Part shown: positions 21,431-32,936 of the stretch, piece after piece
Layout: each line of letters opens with the position of its first letter
How positions within the stretch are numbered: position 1 is the stretch's first letter
Assembly: GCA_026874595.1 (NCBI GenBank)
Contig: CM049320.1
Coordinates: 26,821,214-26,885,213 of the forward strand
Source of the DNA: Sipunculus nudus
Lineage: Eukaryota; Annelida; Sipuncula; Golfingiida; Sipunculidae
DNA length: 64,000 bases
Reading direction: 5' to 3'
Notes under the pieces: generated by a model
The model's input: the letters and a program-made list of their open reading frames with translations, nothing else
What the model was told of the DNA's origin: nothing
Databases searched by the model: none
Program-made: the position numbers and the translations under genes

Positions 21431-21723
21431 AGGTGCCCAATCACCTACCTTTTGAGAAATAATTTATGTGATTTGTGGCTTCCTTTGTGTTAAGGAAGTG
21501 TCTAGGCAGCTGACAATGTCGGCTGCGGAGTTTTAGACCCCTGGACTGTCTAGGCAGCCAAAAATGTTGACACTGTCGGCTGCCTATACAGTCCACACTC
21601 CACCCACTGCACAGCCAACAAAGCTTTAAATGATATTACTAAGCATAAGCTGCCTAGGTGTGTTACATTCTAGACCTTGTAGGCTTGTAGCTATTTATTT
21701 ATTTGAACTTTTATTGTACAAAA

Positions 21724-21755
<32 letters not shown>

Positions 21756-23352
21756 AGTGGTATAGCTGTGTTAGTCTGTAGTTGAAGCGAAAGTTAAATT
21801 CCTAAAAATTGATGTTTTTGCAATAAAAGGTATACTTAATATTCAAATTAATTTGAAAAGCTTATAAATTCAAATATGTTCCTCCAAAACAAAATTTTTA
21901 TCTATCAAAATGTAGAAAATCTCCTTAGCTTTCATAAAATGTATATTTTAATGGGTCCTAAGACGTACATCAGATTGTTCAATGCAAAGGAAAAACTGAA
22001 ACAAAGTCAGTCCTAATACCTTAAATCAAAATGGACAATATTTTTATATTTGCAGCCACCATGGACACCTGAATACGTGTACAAGGGATGTGTATTTTAT
22101 TTCAGGTTTAAATGACTTATTAGATCACTGCTTCTTAGATGCAGCAATGGGTTTTAAATCCCATTTCCACAATATGACATGATGGGACTTTTGTTACAGA
22201 TTTAACTTTGTCTCCAAATCACAAAAAGAGGGTGATTCATCCCCACTAGAGATGTTGACTGCCATGGTGCTGACAAGCCACTATTAACTATCCTTGATTT
22301 CAACCCTTTATTCTATGTGAAGCCCTAAAGACCAACATATATTCAGTATCTACTCACTCACTACTCACCAGGAACTCCAAATCTGCTCTCTTACCACTAG
22401 TGACCTATGAAAATCATTTGTGTTCCTGATTGCCAAACCATTAAGCTAATAAATACCCACAATAACATCAATGGATCATCAAAGGGGTCTAGTACAAAAC
22501 AGACACACGAAAAACTGTGTACACTGCATTAATCATCTGACCTAGTCAGTCAATGAAATGCAGATACATGCTTTTGAAATACATGCAGTGTAGGTGTATG
22601 CATTCTAGTGCATAAGAATTAAATTTTTACCATATTTTTATACTTAAATTACGTGAAATATGATGCTGCATTTAGTGTTTTCATTTTCCAAGTTAAAAAT
22701 CCAAATCTGTTACCATTTTTCTTATTTCAACAACATTTTACTTACTATTACTACTAAGTCTAGAATGTCACACATCTGAGCAGCTGACACACTGTGATGT
22801 TAGTTAAACATAAAGCATTGTCGGCTGTGCAGTGGATGGGCTGTGGACTGTCTAGGCAGCGGACAACAGCTGCCTAGAAAGTCCAGGGGTCTGTCACTCC
22901 GCAGCTGACACTGTCCGCTGCCTAGACACTTACTTGTGTTTACATATATTAATGATCTTAGGTTAATTTTGGTTGTGGGAAGTTCTTATATGGCCTTTGT
23001 CAAGGATGTGTGAACTTGTTTATCAACAACATGTTTGTAAACACAGCAATGTTGACAAACGGGGAAAAACATGTAACCTGAGGTGGTGGTCACACATATG
23101 CAGAGGCTGAAAGGTCACTTGTTGCAAAATGCCATTTGCATATCTGTAGCTTATCGGACTTTCTGCAAGATGCCCTTGTTGTATTTGTTTTGATTATTTT
23201 TGTGGGCCCCCACATATCATGAACACGCTGATATAATTTAAATAAAACAAGAAGTCTGTGTGCTGTGATATCCACGTTTTCTGGCTTATATTTATGAAAG
23301 CTCCAAGGGATTACCTTTAGTCAATAATGGTCAGATAGATGATTGGGCCCCT
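21431..23352 (+). mobile_element. TTAA-MITE split by a nested element
   Basis: Left part 21431-21493 begins AGGTGCCCAATCACCTACC after TTAA. The right part 22943-23352 ends GATGATTGGGCCCCT, with the outer TTAA degraded to CTTA. Without the nested 1440-bp element and one duplication copy the MITE would be 473 bp, close to the intact 469-bp copy at 53869-54337. Confidence 0.88.
21494..22933. mobile_element. Long-TIR element (Mutator-like?) inside the TTAA-MITE
   Basis: Inverted ends of roughly 140 bp begin AAGTGTCTAGGCAGC after two variable bases and include GACCCCTGGACT and CACTGCACAGCC. The flanks TTGTGTTAA (21485-21493) and TTGTGTTTA (22934-22942) match at 8 of 9 positions and read as a 9-bp duplication. 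Long TIRs with 9-bp duplications are typical of Mutator-like elements; the assignment is inferred. No transposase frame. A TA run at about 21727-21755 lies inside. Confidence 0.8.
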
Positions 23353-23566
23353 CTTATCTGTGAAATTCAAAAACCTTGCATGCAATTCCTGGTTGGTAGC
23401 TAAATTTATATGGTATTTTCACTACATTTTAATTTTACTTGTGACAGAAAAAAGAGAAACAATCATCCCACATTTTGTTCACAATATATATCTCTAACTG
23501 TCAAAGGATGAAATATCCTTTGCTGGTTCCCCTCACTTGAGCTGGGTTGGTATTAATATTAAGAAT

Positions 23567-23683
23567 GGGGCTTTGAGCTAGGTTTATCTATACCTAGGTA
23601 CATAATTCAGAGTACCTGTACCTTGCTGTCATGAGCAGGAAGTACCTTGTACCTGGAACGAAAGTACCTGTATTTGGTATAAG
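23567..23683 (+). mobile_element. Truncated end of the CAGGTA-repeat hAT-like family
   Basis: Matches the first 120-150 bp of 12539-13992: ACCTAGGTACA, AATTCAGAGTACCTGTACC, CATGAG(C/T)AGGAAGTACCTTG. It lacks the terminal CAGGGTTGGGG and has no partner end nearby, so it is a fragment. Confidence 0.85.
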
Positions 23684-23704
23684 CATGCTCACTGACACTG
23701 ATCA

Positions 23705-24012
23705 TAGGTGGCGAAAAGGGGGGGGGGACGAGAACGGGGGGCCGGGCCCCCCCCCCCCCAAATGATTGGCATAAAAACATACACTATTTTATTACCGAGT
23801 ATTTGCACTGTCACATATATATATATATCCTCCTCTGCTTGGGCGCTCAGTACTTGGAGTACCATATGAACAGGGCCGCAGCCTCCAGGATTGAGGTGCA
23901 AACAAAATATTGCAAAGTTATATTCTGCAGAAAATGCATCCATTGATAGACAAATAACAATCTCTTTACAAGAAGGTACTGTCTCACTTATTAAGCACTG
24001 CCCAATAAATAA
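23705..24012 (+). repeat. Dispersed repeat with G/C runs, copy 1 (relative at 43743-44075)
   Basis: Begins with a G run and a C run, then ATAAAAACAT, GTATTTGCAC, a TA run, CTCAGTACTTGGAGTACCAT, GGGCCGCAG and GACAAATAACAA. The same order is found at 43743-44075 in the same orientation. The family is unknown. Confidence 0.85.
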
Positions 24013-24730
24013 TTATTTTATTTAATTTAATTGTTGCCCTGTAGGTACCACTTTCTATAACTTGGAGATCACACATAGACCTGGAGATCTGCAAAATTAC
24101 CAAAGAATTACCATAAAATATGACAGAACTCCTTGATTTTAAATTGACCATGACCTAAGCAAGTTTAAAACATATATACTCACAGATCAATTTTAAAACC
24201 TAAATAAATACTTATATTTTCATTGTTTATAGGTTTGAGATGAAGTCCGTTTATGATTTTTAGACTTACAGTTAAACAAGTTAAGAATTTTATGAAACCT
24301 GATCAATTAATATAATGGGCTTTATTCATAATTTTTTATTTGCATGTAGGCCTATTACTTTAAAATATACCCATAAACTGCAATCCAAAAACTCTTAATG
24401 CCGATGTCTGTAGGTATTTATAGCTCTTCACTTAATTGCAGAAGTGCGTAACTGGAAATAGTCAAATAGTTTGGACCTTTAGCTCTGGGGCAATGTGTCC
24501 ATGCAGAGCTCTAGACACTTCATAAAATTAATGCATGTTGATTGAATCACCAAGTAACATCAGTATAAAGTATAAGGGCATAGAGGCACAGAACTACACT
24601 GTATTGCCACAATATAAGTATGTACAGTGAAATCAACCCCTGAACAGCTGAAACTGTGATAGCCAATAGCCTAATAGTAATACGGTGCAAGACTGCAAGA
24701 TCTGTACGGCATGTATTCCTCTTAATACCG
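24013..24730. other. Intergenic, nothing recognised
   Basis: No reading frame or repeat that I can support. Confidence 0.5.
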
Positions 24731-24734
24731 GGTG

Positions 24735-24945
24735 TGACTATTTACCGTCCGGGACGTTCGGGACCGTCCAACACTGTCCCAGACTCCCTGCATACCACCC
24801 GGGACATAGCTGTACCGCCCGGGTCACTAAGACACTGTCCCAGACACCAGAATAAGCTTAAAAGTATTACTTTAATGCACACAGACCTTCCGGGACCGAC
24901 CGGGCCTCCAGTATACAGTCCGGGTCAACAAAACCAGCCCTAAAC
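24735..24945. repeat. GC-rich imperfect repeat of CCGGGAC-type phrases
   Basis: Phrases such as CCGTCCGGGAC, CACCCGGGACATA and ACACTGTCCCAGAC recur irregularly. This is unlike the AT-rich surroundings. No coding or TIR structure. Confidence 0.6.
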
Positions 24946-25410
24946 AGACCTGGCTGTTGCGCACAAATGCACAATGACGAAATATACTACATTGCAAAAC
25001 ACTAAAAGATCATGTGATTATATTCCACTGCTAGTTATTATTATATTTTAATATGAATTTATCAGTTTAACGCCATGTTAATGATTATATTATTATTATT
25101 AATCTATTAATATTATAATTATTATTAATCAAATGCATTCTGAATATAATTCTTCCACCCAGTATACCATATGGGGCAACAAAAAACAGCTCTGAACAGG
25201 CCTGAGGTCAACAATGCGCAAAACTACATATTATAATATTAACACTCAAAAGATACTACGATTATATTTTTTAATAAGAATAAAATTGTTTGGTAGGCCT
25301 ATATTGCCATGGTAATGATCATGTTAATATTATTATAATTAGTAATCATATGTATTCAGAATGTTATTATACCCGCCAATATACCATCCAGGGCAACAGA
25401 ACTAGGCCTG
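24905..25410. repeat. Tandem duplication, about 235-bp unit, 2 to 2.5 copies
   Basis: Anchors repeat in order: CCAGTATAC(A/C), GGGTCAACA or GGGCAACA, CCTG or CTGAACAGGCCTG, CAATGCGCA or CAAATGCACA, AAAGAT, GATTATAT, CATG(T/G)TAATGAT, CATTC(T/A)GAAT. Confidence 0.7.
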
Positions 25411-25654
25411 AAAAATTCTCACCTAGTTTAGGACAAATGTCGGGGAAAACTGACCCTTTGATCACTAACCGCCTGCCACTAATTGCTCTACCGAAACCCT
25501 GCATGCCTGTCAATGTGACATAATTAATTAGCCAAGCGGTGTGATTAGGAGTTGTTTTGCAATGCGTTGAACCGTTACCATCTTCCCGGTTTGACGGCTG
25601 TGGTCTTTGGTGCTGTTACTGATACATGCCGTGTGCTTATTTGTATTGTTGTAA

Positions 25655-25915
25655 TCATATTGTGTCATTAATTATATTTGCAATACATAATGCTTTCAGC
25701 AATACGCATATCAATAAAGGCCTAATCCTCATGGTTAACAAAGGCGACCCTCATAGATATATTTTATATATTCCATATTGTAGTATTCATAACGTGTCAT
25801 TAATCATATTTGCAATACATAATACTGTCAGCAATACGCACATCAAAAAGGGCCTCATCCTCATGGAAAAAAAAATGCAACCCTCATAGATATATTTAAC
25901 TATATTCCATATTGA
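25655..25915. repeat. Tandem duplication, about 130-bp unit, two copies
   Basis: Both halves share GTGTCATTAAT(T/C)ATATTTGC, AATACATAAT, CAGCAATACGCA, ATCCTCATGG, CCCTCATAGATATATTT and TTCCATATTG. Confidence 0.9.
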
Positions 25916-25935
25916 TGATGTTTCTTATTTTTATA

Positions 25936-25962
25936 GAGAGACAGAGAGAGAGAGAGAGAGTG
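25936..25962. repeat. (GA)n microsatellite
   Basis: GA run with a single interruption. Confidence 0.9.
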
Positions 25963-26527
25963 ATAAATTCATTCTATCATTAATATATTGTATGTAGTTG
26001 TTTGCACAATTGTGGGTGCATGCGCATGGAAATTAAAAGGTATCTTTTATCTCTCTTTAAACAGATAGAATCATAATTAAAAATAACCAATATCACTGTA
26101 CAGTCCCTAATTAAAGCAATATTTCTTGGGATCTGGACAATAAAATCATGTACTTTACATCAATAAGTGTCTGTATGCATTTTAGTGCAGCAGCTAATGG
26201 AAAAATTGTGCAAATTTGTGATAAAAGTACCAAAATTGGTACAGTTGTAGTATTGTTCACTGGCTTTCTTTTAAGAAATAGTTCCTCGAAATATTCATGG
26301 TATATCAGGGGGTATACTTTGGGGGTACCGATGAATAAATTAAATAATTGAGAAATAATGTCTAATCTAAAAGTGTTCGATCAAGGACTTTATTTTGCAG
26401 TACATGGAATACAGAAGTCTGCTGATGCTAAAACTTTACTTTCAAGTGAGGTTAATTCAGTTTAACAAGGGACCAGATTAATGGAGCAGGATGTATAAAT
26501 TTTATTTATCAAGTATTGTGCAGAACT
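25963..26527. other. Intergenic, nothing recognised
   Basis: No supported feature. Confidence 0.5.
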
Positions 26528-26723
26528 GCAGAAGCGGATCGGGGGGGGGGGGGGGGGGGTCTAGACCCCCCCTTTTTCATCAGAAATGTTTTTTAAGGGC
26601 TTCAGACAAAATTTTGCCGCCTGGATCCCCCTTTTTCAGATGTGAGGACCTTTTTTTAGGGTTTTCATTTGCCCTCCTGGGTTGGACCCCCCCCCCCTTT
26701 TCCTAAATCCTGGATCCGCCCCT
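26528..26723. mobile_element. GGATCC-tipped MITE with G/C homopolymers
   Basis: Left end CAGAAGCGGATC, right end CTGGATCCGCCCCTG; the two resemble inverted CAGGGGCGGATCC ends. A long G run follows the left tip and a nine-C run precedes the right tip. The right half matches 31863-32098 (GTGAGGACCTT, GGGTTTTCATTT, GGTTGGACCC, AATCCTGGATCC). Target duplication not resolved. Confidence 0.65.
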
Positions 26724-26980
26724 GAACTAACACCATTTAGCACGCCTAAATATCGCATATATATCGCAAACATGTTTCATGTTAATTATAACAAACTGTA
26801 GGCTTACCATTAATTGAATAATTCACTTTATAAAGGGTATGGTGACAGCATGAATTATTACATGGATTTAATTATAACTATTAATGTTTGTCAATCAGCT
26901 TACTAAAGAGCAAGTTATTTATTCAGTAAAATGTTTCGGAACTCTGCCTATCTACTTTTCCTGTTCATATGAGGGCTCTA
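26724..26980. other. Intergenic, nothing recognised
   Basis: Short AT-rich stretch without features. Confidence 0.5.
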
Positions 26981-27650
26981 GACCTTTTAAATTACAGACC
27001 TGTCAGAATTCCAATATGGCCACCACAGCCCAATCGCTGATTTTCTTTTGCACGTGATAACTCAACAACAACAACATACTTCAGCTTTCCCAAATTCACA
27101 GGGATGATCGGTACATACGAGGGCTTCAGACATATTGAATTACAGACTTGTCGGAATTTCAATATTGCCACCAGATCATAATGGGTGATTTTCTTTCGCA
27201 CCGGATATCTCAACAAGAACATGCTTGATCTTTATCATTTTCTCAAGGATCATTGGTGCCTATACGTACACAACCCCTTTCTAAAAACAGACCTGTCAGA
27301 ATTCCAATATGGCTCCCAGAGCACAATTGGCGATATTCTTTTAAGCACGATATCTCGACAAGAACAAGCTTGATCTGTCTCATTTACACAGAGATGACTG
27401 GTACCTATAAGGGCTCCATCTCTATTGAATTGCAGACCTGTCAGAATTCCAATATGGCCACCATAGCGCTGTCGTTGATTTTCTTTTGCAACAATATGCT
27501 TGACCTTTCTCAAATTCACAGGGATCATTGGTGCCTATGAGGGCTTCTGACCTATTGAAATTCAGACTTGCTCAAAATCAAATATGGCCAACGTACTACA
27601 GTCTGTGATTTTCTATTGCACACATTATTTCAGACATATCTTATTTAATA
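26981..27650. repeat. Tandem repeat, about 140-bp unit, roughly five copies
   Basis: Units start near a (T)TACAGAC(C/T)TGTC(A/G)GAATT(C/T)C block and contain AATATGGCCACCA, GATTTTCTTT(C/T)GCAC, ACAACA(A/T) and CA(C/G)GGAT(G/C)AT(C/T)GGT. Units at about 26990, 27135, 27285, 27430 and 27555. The last unit is strongly diverged and runs towards the LINE relic. Confidence 0.85.
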
Positions 27651-27744
27651 TTATTTGAACCAGTAAGATTTTTTCCCTCATGCATATGGATAAATATCTG
27701 TTTCTGTTTGTCATATTTTTCAACTTAAACTTGATTTTTCCCCC

Positions 27745-29712
27745 TATGTAAACTAGTCCAGCACTAGCAGAAATGCTAATGCAGAAAGAGCAACATGGAA
27801 TGCACATGGACTTAAGAACAAAATTAAATCAGAAGAAGTTAAAGAGTCGATATATAATCACAGTATAGTATGTATCAATGACACATGGTCAACCAAGGAT
27901 GATGAATTCACTGAAGCATTCCACGTATACTATGGTTATGGAATAGTCAGGAAGAGTGCAGGGAGAGGAGGGGTCTTAATTTACGTGCAACAGAAATTAA
28001 AGGGTATGATGGTACCTTAATTAATGAAGATAAAGATTTGGCCATAGTTTGCTGCTTCATTGCACCAGCAGCTTCATCATTCTATGTGGATGAAGATGAA
28101 ATAAATGTTATCAACAGACTGAAAAAAATTTACTGGTAGATACTTTGGCAGAATTTGATGAATTTAATTTAATTCTCCTTGGTGATTTTTAATGCTAGAA
28201 GTTTAAATATAACAGATATACCAGATATACCAGGATACTTAATTAAGTGTTTAACTCCTTTTGGTAGCAGTGTAGTTGATTATGTAATTGTCAGTAGTTG
28301 TCTACTTCATAAGGTAGATGGATCCTGTGTATTATCAGAGGATCCGTCCGATCACTTCCTTAAAGCTGTTCACTTAATATTATCAGACCAAGGAAAAACG
28401 GGATAATGGTAGATATATTGAAAGTCACATATCGTCTCATATATTACAATTATATAATAGTGTATTAGGAAATGGATTTTCCCAGCCTCTTGGAGTGAAG
28501 CATTTATTGTACCAATTTACAAAAAGGCTTCCACCATAGATGCTAAAAAATTATATAGAGGTATTTCACTACTTAATACTGTGGGTAAACTATTTACAAA
28601 AATATTGGCAAACAGAATTCAAAATTATGTTGATCAAGCTGGATTCTTATGTGAAGCGCAAGTTGGCTATAGTAAAGGTTATTCAACAGTAGACCATACA
28701 TTTTTCTTTAATGGGGTGTGTGCAGAAATATTTAAAAAAAAAAAGAAAAGAAGGTTTTATTACACTTTTATTGATTTTTCAACTGCTTTTGATAGTGTAC
28801 AACATGATTTATTGAGGTATGTTTCAGTAAAATCTGGGATAAAGGGGAAACTCTTTTTTCTGTCAAATATGGCTTAAAAGTTAAATTAGAAAAGACAAAA
28901 ATTATGTTTTTAGACACTTGGGTTCATTAAAAAGATTAGAGAAATGGCACTATCAAAAATACTCAGATTGAAACGGTAAATGACTATAGATACTTAGAGG
29001 TAATATTTACAAGTACATTGTTATGGTATAAAACAAAGAAAGCACAAGCAATGCAGGCTGAAAGAGCAGTGACTCTCATAAAAAAAACTTTTAAAGGAAA
29101 TATAGTTGTTTATAAGTGAGCCAGCTATTTTATATATTTGATTGTATGGTTACACTGGTATTATTATATGGTTCAGAACTGTGGGGCTTTGAAAGATGTA
29201 AAATAATTGAAAAGGTGCAATATAAATTTTGCAAGTACACTCTAAAAATGAGCTCTTCAGCTCCGAACGCAGCATCATTGAGAGAGTTTGGAAGGCATCC
29301 AATGTATGTCGGTCAGTTATTCAGATGTGTAAAATACTGGACAAAACTAGTACATTATGGTAATATTAGATATCCAAAGCGTATATATAACATGCTGTTA
29401 AGTCTAGATATGAATGGAAAACAAACATGGGTTACTCATATAAGAAGCAAAATATGCAGCGCAGGTTTTTGGTATGAGTGATGAATCAAGAAGTGAGAGA
29501 CATTAGAATATTTTTGGCTAAAATTAAGGAAAGAATTATTGATATGGTAGAACAAAACTGGTCTTGTGATGTAGAAGTAAATACTAAATTAAATTTATAT
29601 GGTACTTTTAAATCCATGCTATCAATTAATGGAGAAATATTCACCGTGTGTGACTAATACCAAGCATAAACAAGCCCTAGCCAGATTGAGATGTTCGTGT
29701 TATGATTTGATA
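27745..29712 (+). pseudogene. Decayed LINE retrotransposon, main part
   Basis: Remnants read in order. Endonuclease: RNAHGLKNKI near the start, RGGVLIYVQQKL at about 27970, LLGDF before 28190, and DYVIVS with PSDHF at about 28270-28360, the pattern of AP-type LINE endonucleases. Reverse transcriptase: SWSEAFIVPIYKK (about 28480), YRGISLLNTVGKLFTKILANR (about 28556-28615) and motif A FIDFSTAFDSVQH (about 28768-28806). Next comes YGLKVKLEKTKIMF, so the stretch with motif B and the YxDD motif C is deleted. The C-terminal part has LLYGSELWG (about 29162) and ARLRCSCYDL (about 29678). Frameshifts and stops abound; for example one extra T in the run before 28190 breaks the endonuclease frame. The clade is not certain and the copy is dead. 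Confidence 0.9.
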
Positions 29713-31243
29713 CAGGGTTTGGGCCTGGTACATGTGACAGTACCTAGGTACAGGTACAGGTACTTGCAAAATGGCCAGGTACAGGTACAGATACAGGTAC
29801 AGCATTTTTGGAAAGTACCTAGGTACAGGTACAGGTACTTTAGAAAGTACCTAGGTACAGGTACATTTTAAAGATATACGAACTAATAATAATTGCATTA
29901 AATTCATCTAAATATGCAATCATAAATTATAACAGAATGGCAGAATATATCAGTAAAAAGTATTAAATGATCACTTCCTATGTCATCAGGAAAAATGCAT
30001 GCCTGGCAAATGTAAAGGATTGCCTTTAGTAAATGTGATAAATAAACGAAGCTTATAAAGTTTACAAAGTTATTAATACAGAAAAATAAAACTTTTATGA
30101 AATGTCTATTTTTCAAATCAAGTTTTGAGCTTTTGAGTAATGATTTAAAGTCAAACCCACTGAGAGCACCACACTTCAAAGTAAAAAGGCTTAATAGCTT
30201 GACTGAAAAGAAAATCTTACAATCAATTTTACAGATTAACTTCATGGCAATAATACATACAAATGTACAAGTAAGAATACACATGTTCATGGCAGAAAGG
30301 GACACTGAGGATGTTTGCAGCACCTGTATGTAATGCGTGAGCTGGAACTTTTTTTCTGATAAATGGGAATTTCTGCTTTTGTTTGGCTTATGTTGAGTTC
30401 AGTGATATAATAAGTATTTTCTTTACTTCTACTTTTATCTTACACCAATTTTCTTTATACATACTAGACAACAGGTATCTACATAGGGCATAAAAGCAAC
30501 ACTGTCCATATCCTTTGCTCTATACCCTTTATATCTGATAAAGCAACAATTAACTTCCGGTGTAGAGGCTGGAGGTAGCTGGACCAGCATGTTTCAAGCC
30601 CCAGTCCACTCAAGTTCAAAGGCTGCAGGGTTGAAAGCTTATTAATTACCCCTGCCTGGTTTAGGTAACAGCCATGACAGGGATGACTGCTCAGTACCTT
30701 GACCAAACCAGATGTCAATATCCAGTATCTTGCCTGTAATTCATATAATTATGAATTGTGCACCTAGATACAGGTACCAACCCTGTTCAGTGTACATACT
30801 AGCCAGTTTTAGACATGGGGCATGTAGGCATCCCCCTGTATCTATCCTTTGTTGGTTGCTGTATACTTGTGCTGATAATATATAATGCTGAAATGAATTT
30901 CCTGTTTAGAGGCTGGAGGTTGACCAGCTTGCTAGCCAGGTAGCTAGCTACAAAAGCAGCAGGGATGAATGCTTTTTAATTACCCCTGCCTAAGATAGGG
31001 AACTGCCCTGAAAGGAGTGAAAGCTTTGTACATGCAATTGACCCAAACCTGGTGTCCATTTCTGACCAGGGTCAAATTTGTACCTGCAGTACCTTATACA
31101 AGGTACAGGTACTTTAGTTCCAGGTACAGGTACAAGGTTCCTCCTACTCATGACGGCCAGGTACAGGTATAGGTACAGGTACTCTGAATTGTGTACCTAG
31201 GTACAGGTACAGGTGCAGGTACAAGTACCTGGCCCCAACCCTG
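29713..31243 (-). mobile_element. hAT-like non-autonomous element with CAGGTA-repeat ends, copy 2, nested in LINE
   Basis: 1531 bp bounded by CAGGGTTTGGGCCTGGTAC and the inverse of CAGGGTTGGGGCCAGGTAC. A perfect 8-bp duplication ATTTGATA lies at 29705-29712 and 31244-31251. The interior is the inverse of 12539-13992 (shared AGGCTGGAGG, GGGGTAATTA read inverted, AATTCAGAGTACC), including the internal copy of the end. CAGGTA hexamer runs lie inside both ends. No transposase frame. Confidence 0.94.
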
Positions 31244-31251
31244 ATTTGATA

Positions 31252-31550
31252 ATTGAAAAAAGAAGGTATACCGAATGGATAGTTTGTTGGTTTTCAAGAT
31301 TTGTTTGTAGAAATAAAATTTTTTTATTTCAGTGCTCATATGGAAAGTCCATAAGCTCATTAATGCAAACAACATATATTTTGCACTAAGAACAATAAAA
31401 CTGTACATGATTTTTAAGCACGAAGCAACATACACATTGGATGATGAAATATGTAATGTTTATGCAGTGAACCCGTACTACGTTAGTAGAAACCCCCCCT
31501 TCTCATTGCCCTCTCCCACCATCTCCTATATTCATCAAAGGAGACATCGA
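31252..31550 (+). pseudogene. Decayed LINE, 3' remainder
   Basis: Directly after the hAT-like element the LINE frame resumes with IEKRRYTEW. Joined across one copy of the duplication it continues ARLRCSCYDLI, a C-terminal motif common in LINE proteins. Beyond about 31300 similarity fades; the end of the LINE is approximate. Confidence 0.7.
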
Positions 31551-31862
31551 TGAGATGTGAATTGAGAATAGTGATTAAACCTTCCATTAAAACAGAAGAT
31601 TTATGGATTTATGTCATATTTAACAATAAATTAACTTCAGTTAACTACATATCATTGAATGGCAAATAGTCATCCTTTAATTATAAATGTTTACATTAAT
31701 GAGATTACTATGGTAATTTTACATTTCTCATGATGATGTTAATTAAATAGAACCAAATATTCCAAAATTTTACCCTATCTATAAGGAATGTATAAGATGT
31801 AATGTAACTATGATGATCTTCCGTGTATTTTTCATATATATTTGAGTACCCCAAATTTAACA
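31551..31862. other. Intergenic, nothing recognised
   Basis: AT-rich, no supported feature. Confidence 0.5.
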
Positions 31863-32096
31863 TAGGATCCGCCCCCGTTACATTGAGAAGATCCTGAGGG
31901 AGGGGGAGCTCTAGGGAGTCCCAAACTCCCATTCTTTGAGCCGAAACAATCTTTTTTTAGGGGTTCAAACCACATCTGATGATCATGCAACCTGGACCCC
32001 TTTCTTTCCCTACCAGACTGAGGACCTTATTTAGGTTTTCATTTATTTAGTCATCCTCGGTTGGACCCTCCCCTCTCCAAAATCCTGGATCCGTAC
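31863..32096. repeat. GGATCC-tipped repeat, second copy
   Basis: Bounded by GGATCCGCCCCCG and AATCCTGGATCCGTACCTG. The second half matches the end of 26528-26723. The left boundary is in the wrong orientation for a simple TIR, so this may be a rearranged or double copy. It directly adjoins a candidate exon, whose donor would be formed by the repeat's tip. Confidence 0.6.
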
Positions 32097-32268
32097 CTGC
32101 ATAATAACATTAACTGCAGCAGCAATGGCAAAGATAATGTTCATCACTGCCACTGAACTGAGGTAGTCTGACAGTGACATATGTATCGAGATAGTATCTC
32201 TTTCACCACTGATCACTCTCAGACGATGGGGATCCCCATCAATCACAGTATTACTTTTAAGATTTAGT
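32097..32268 (-). CDS. Candidate internal exon of an unknown membrane protein
   Basis: An acceptor AACTACAG at 32269 is followed by 57 open codons and a donor ATGCAG/GTACGG at 32096. It reads VIDGDPHRLRVISGERDTI, then SLSDYLSSVAVMNIIFAIA with a hydrophobic run of about 20 residues that could be a membrane segment. Composition is protein-like, unlike the neighbouring sequence. I do not recognise the family and found no partner exons. The donor coincides with the tip of a GGATCC repeat, so the exon may be interrupted or a chance reading. Confidence 0.35.
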
Positions 32269-32280
32269 CTGTAGTTTTAT

Positions 32281-32779
32281 TTTAGAACAGGCGTTATTTC
32301 AATCTCACCAACCTTCAGCGTTTAGTTCTCCCGATCAGACAGCTTGTGGGCTTAATTTCCTAACAGGATGGAATAGCGATTGACGGCTGATCATATGACC
32401 AAAGACTAAACGCTGTTCGCAGCGAACTCGTGATCAAAACAGGATCTAAACACTGTGACCCCAATCATACACAACAGTGGGGTCACCAAACGGTCGCTCT
32501 GTTTCTGTACGCGAAGCCCCCATTTCCTCTATGATTTAGTACATTACATAGACTTGTTCCGGTGATAAATTATTCTAAATCCATTCATTCTCGTGTTTCC
32601 AATATTATCTTGTAAAAGATGTTGTTTCTTTCATAAACATACTGAAACCAAATAAAAGATAAGGTGTTCAGTTGCCTATATCCTATAGCATTTACTGAAA
32701 AATTAAAAATGTCCACCCAATTTTGGAAATAATCAGTCTATAATTTCAAAGCGTGGCTACGCATTCTCCACACAGAAGG
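32281..32779. other. Intergenic, relatively GC-rich
   Basis: Higher GC than its neighbours between about 32320 and 32540 and with local dyads (for example GTGACCCCA and TGGGGTCAC around an 18-base centre near 32455-32485). No gene recognised. Confidence 0.45.
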
Positions 32780-32936
32780 GTTGTTACTAAAACGCGTGCA
32801 TGCATGCGTGCACGCACACGTGCACGCAGATTTCCACTGTTAACAAACCTACTAAAATGCGTGCGGCCAAAAGTGCGGACGGTGTACAAATGATCTTAAA
32901 TCAAGCATTAATCAACTTAATTCTTGTATATTACCA

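Noticed and set aside
27253-27540. Overlapping 92-95-codon frames on both strands
   Set aside because: They lie in the 140-bp tandem repeat and reflect its period.
29116-29481. Stand-alone 121-codon gene
   Set aside because: It is the C-terminal part of the LINE relic (LLYGSELWG motif).
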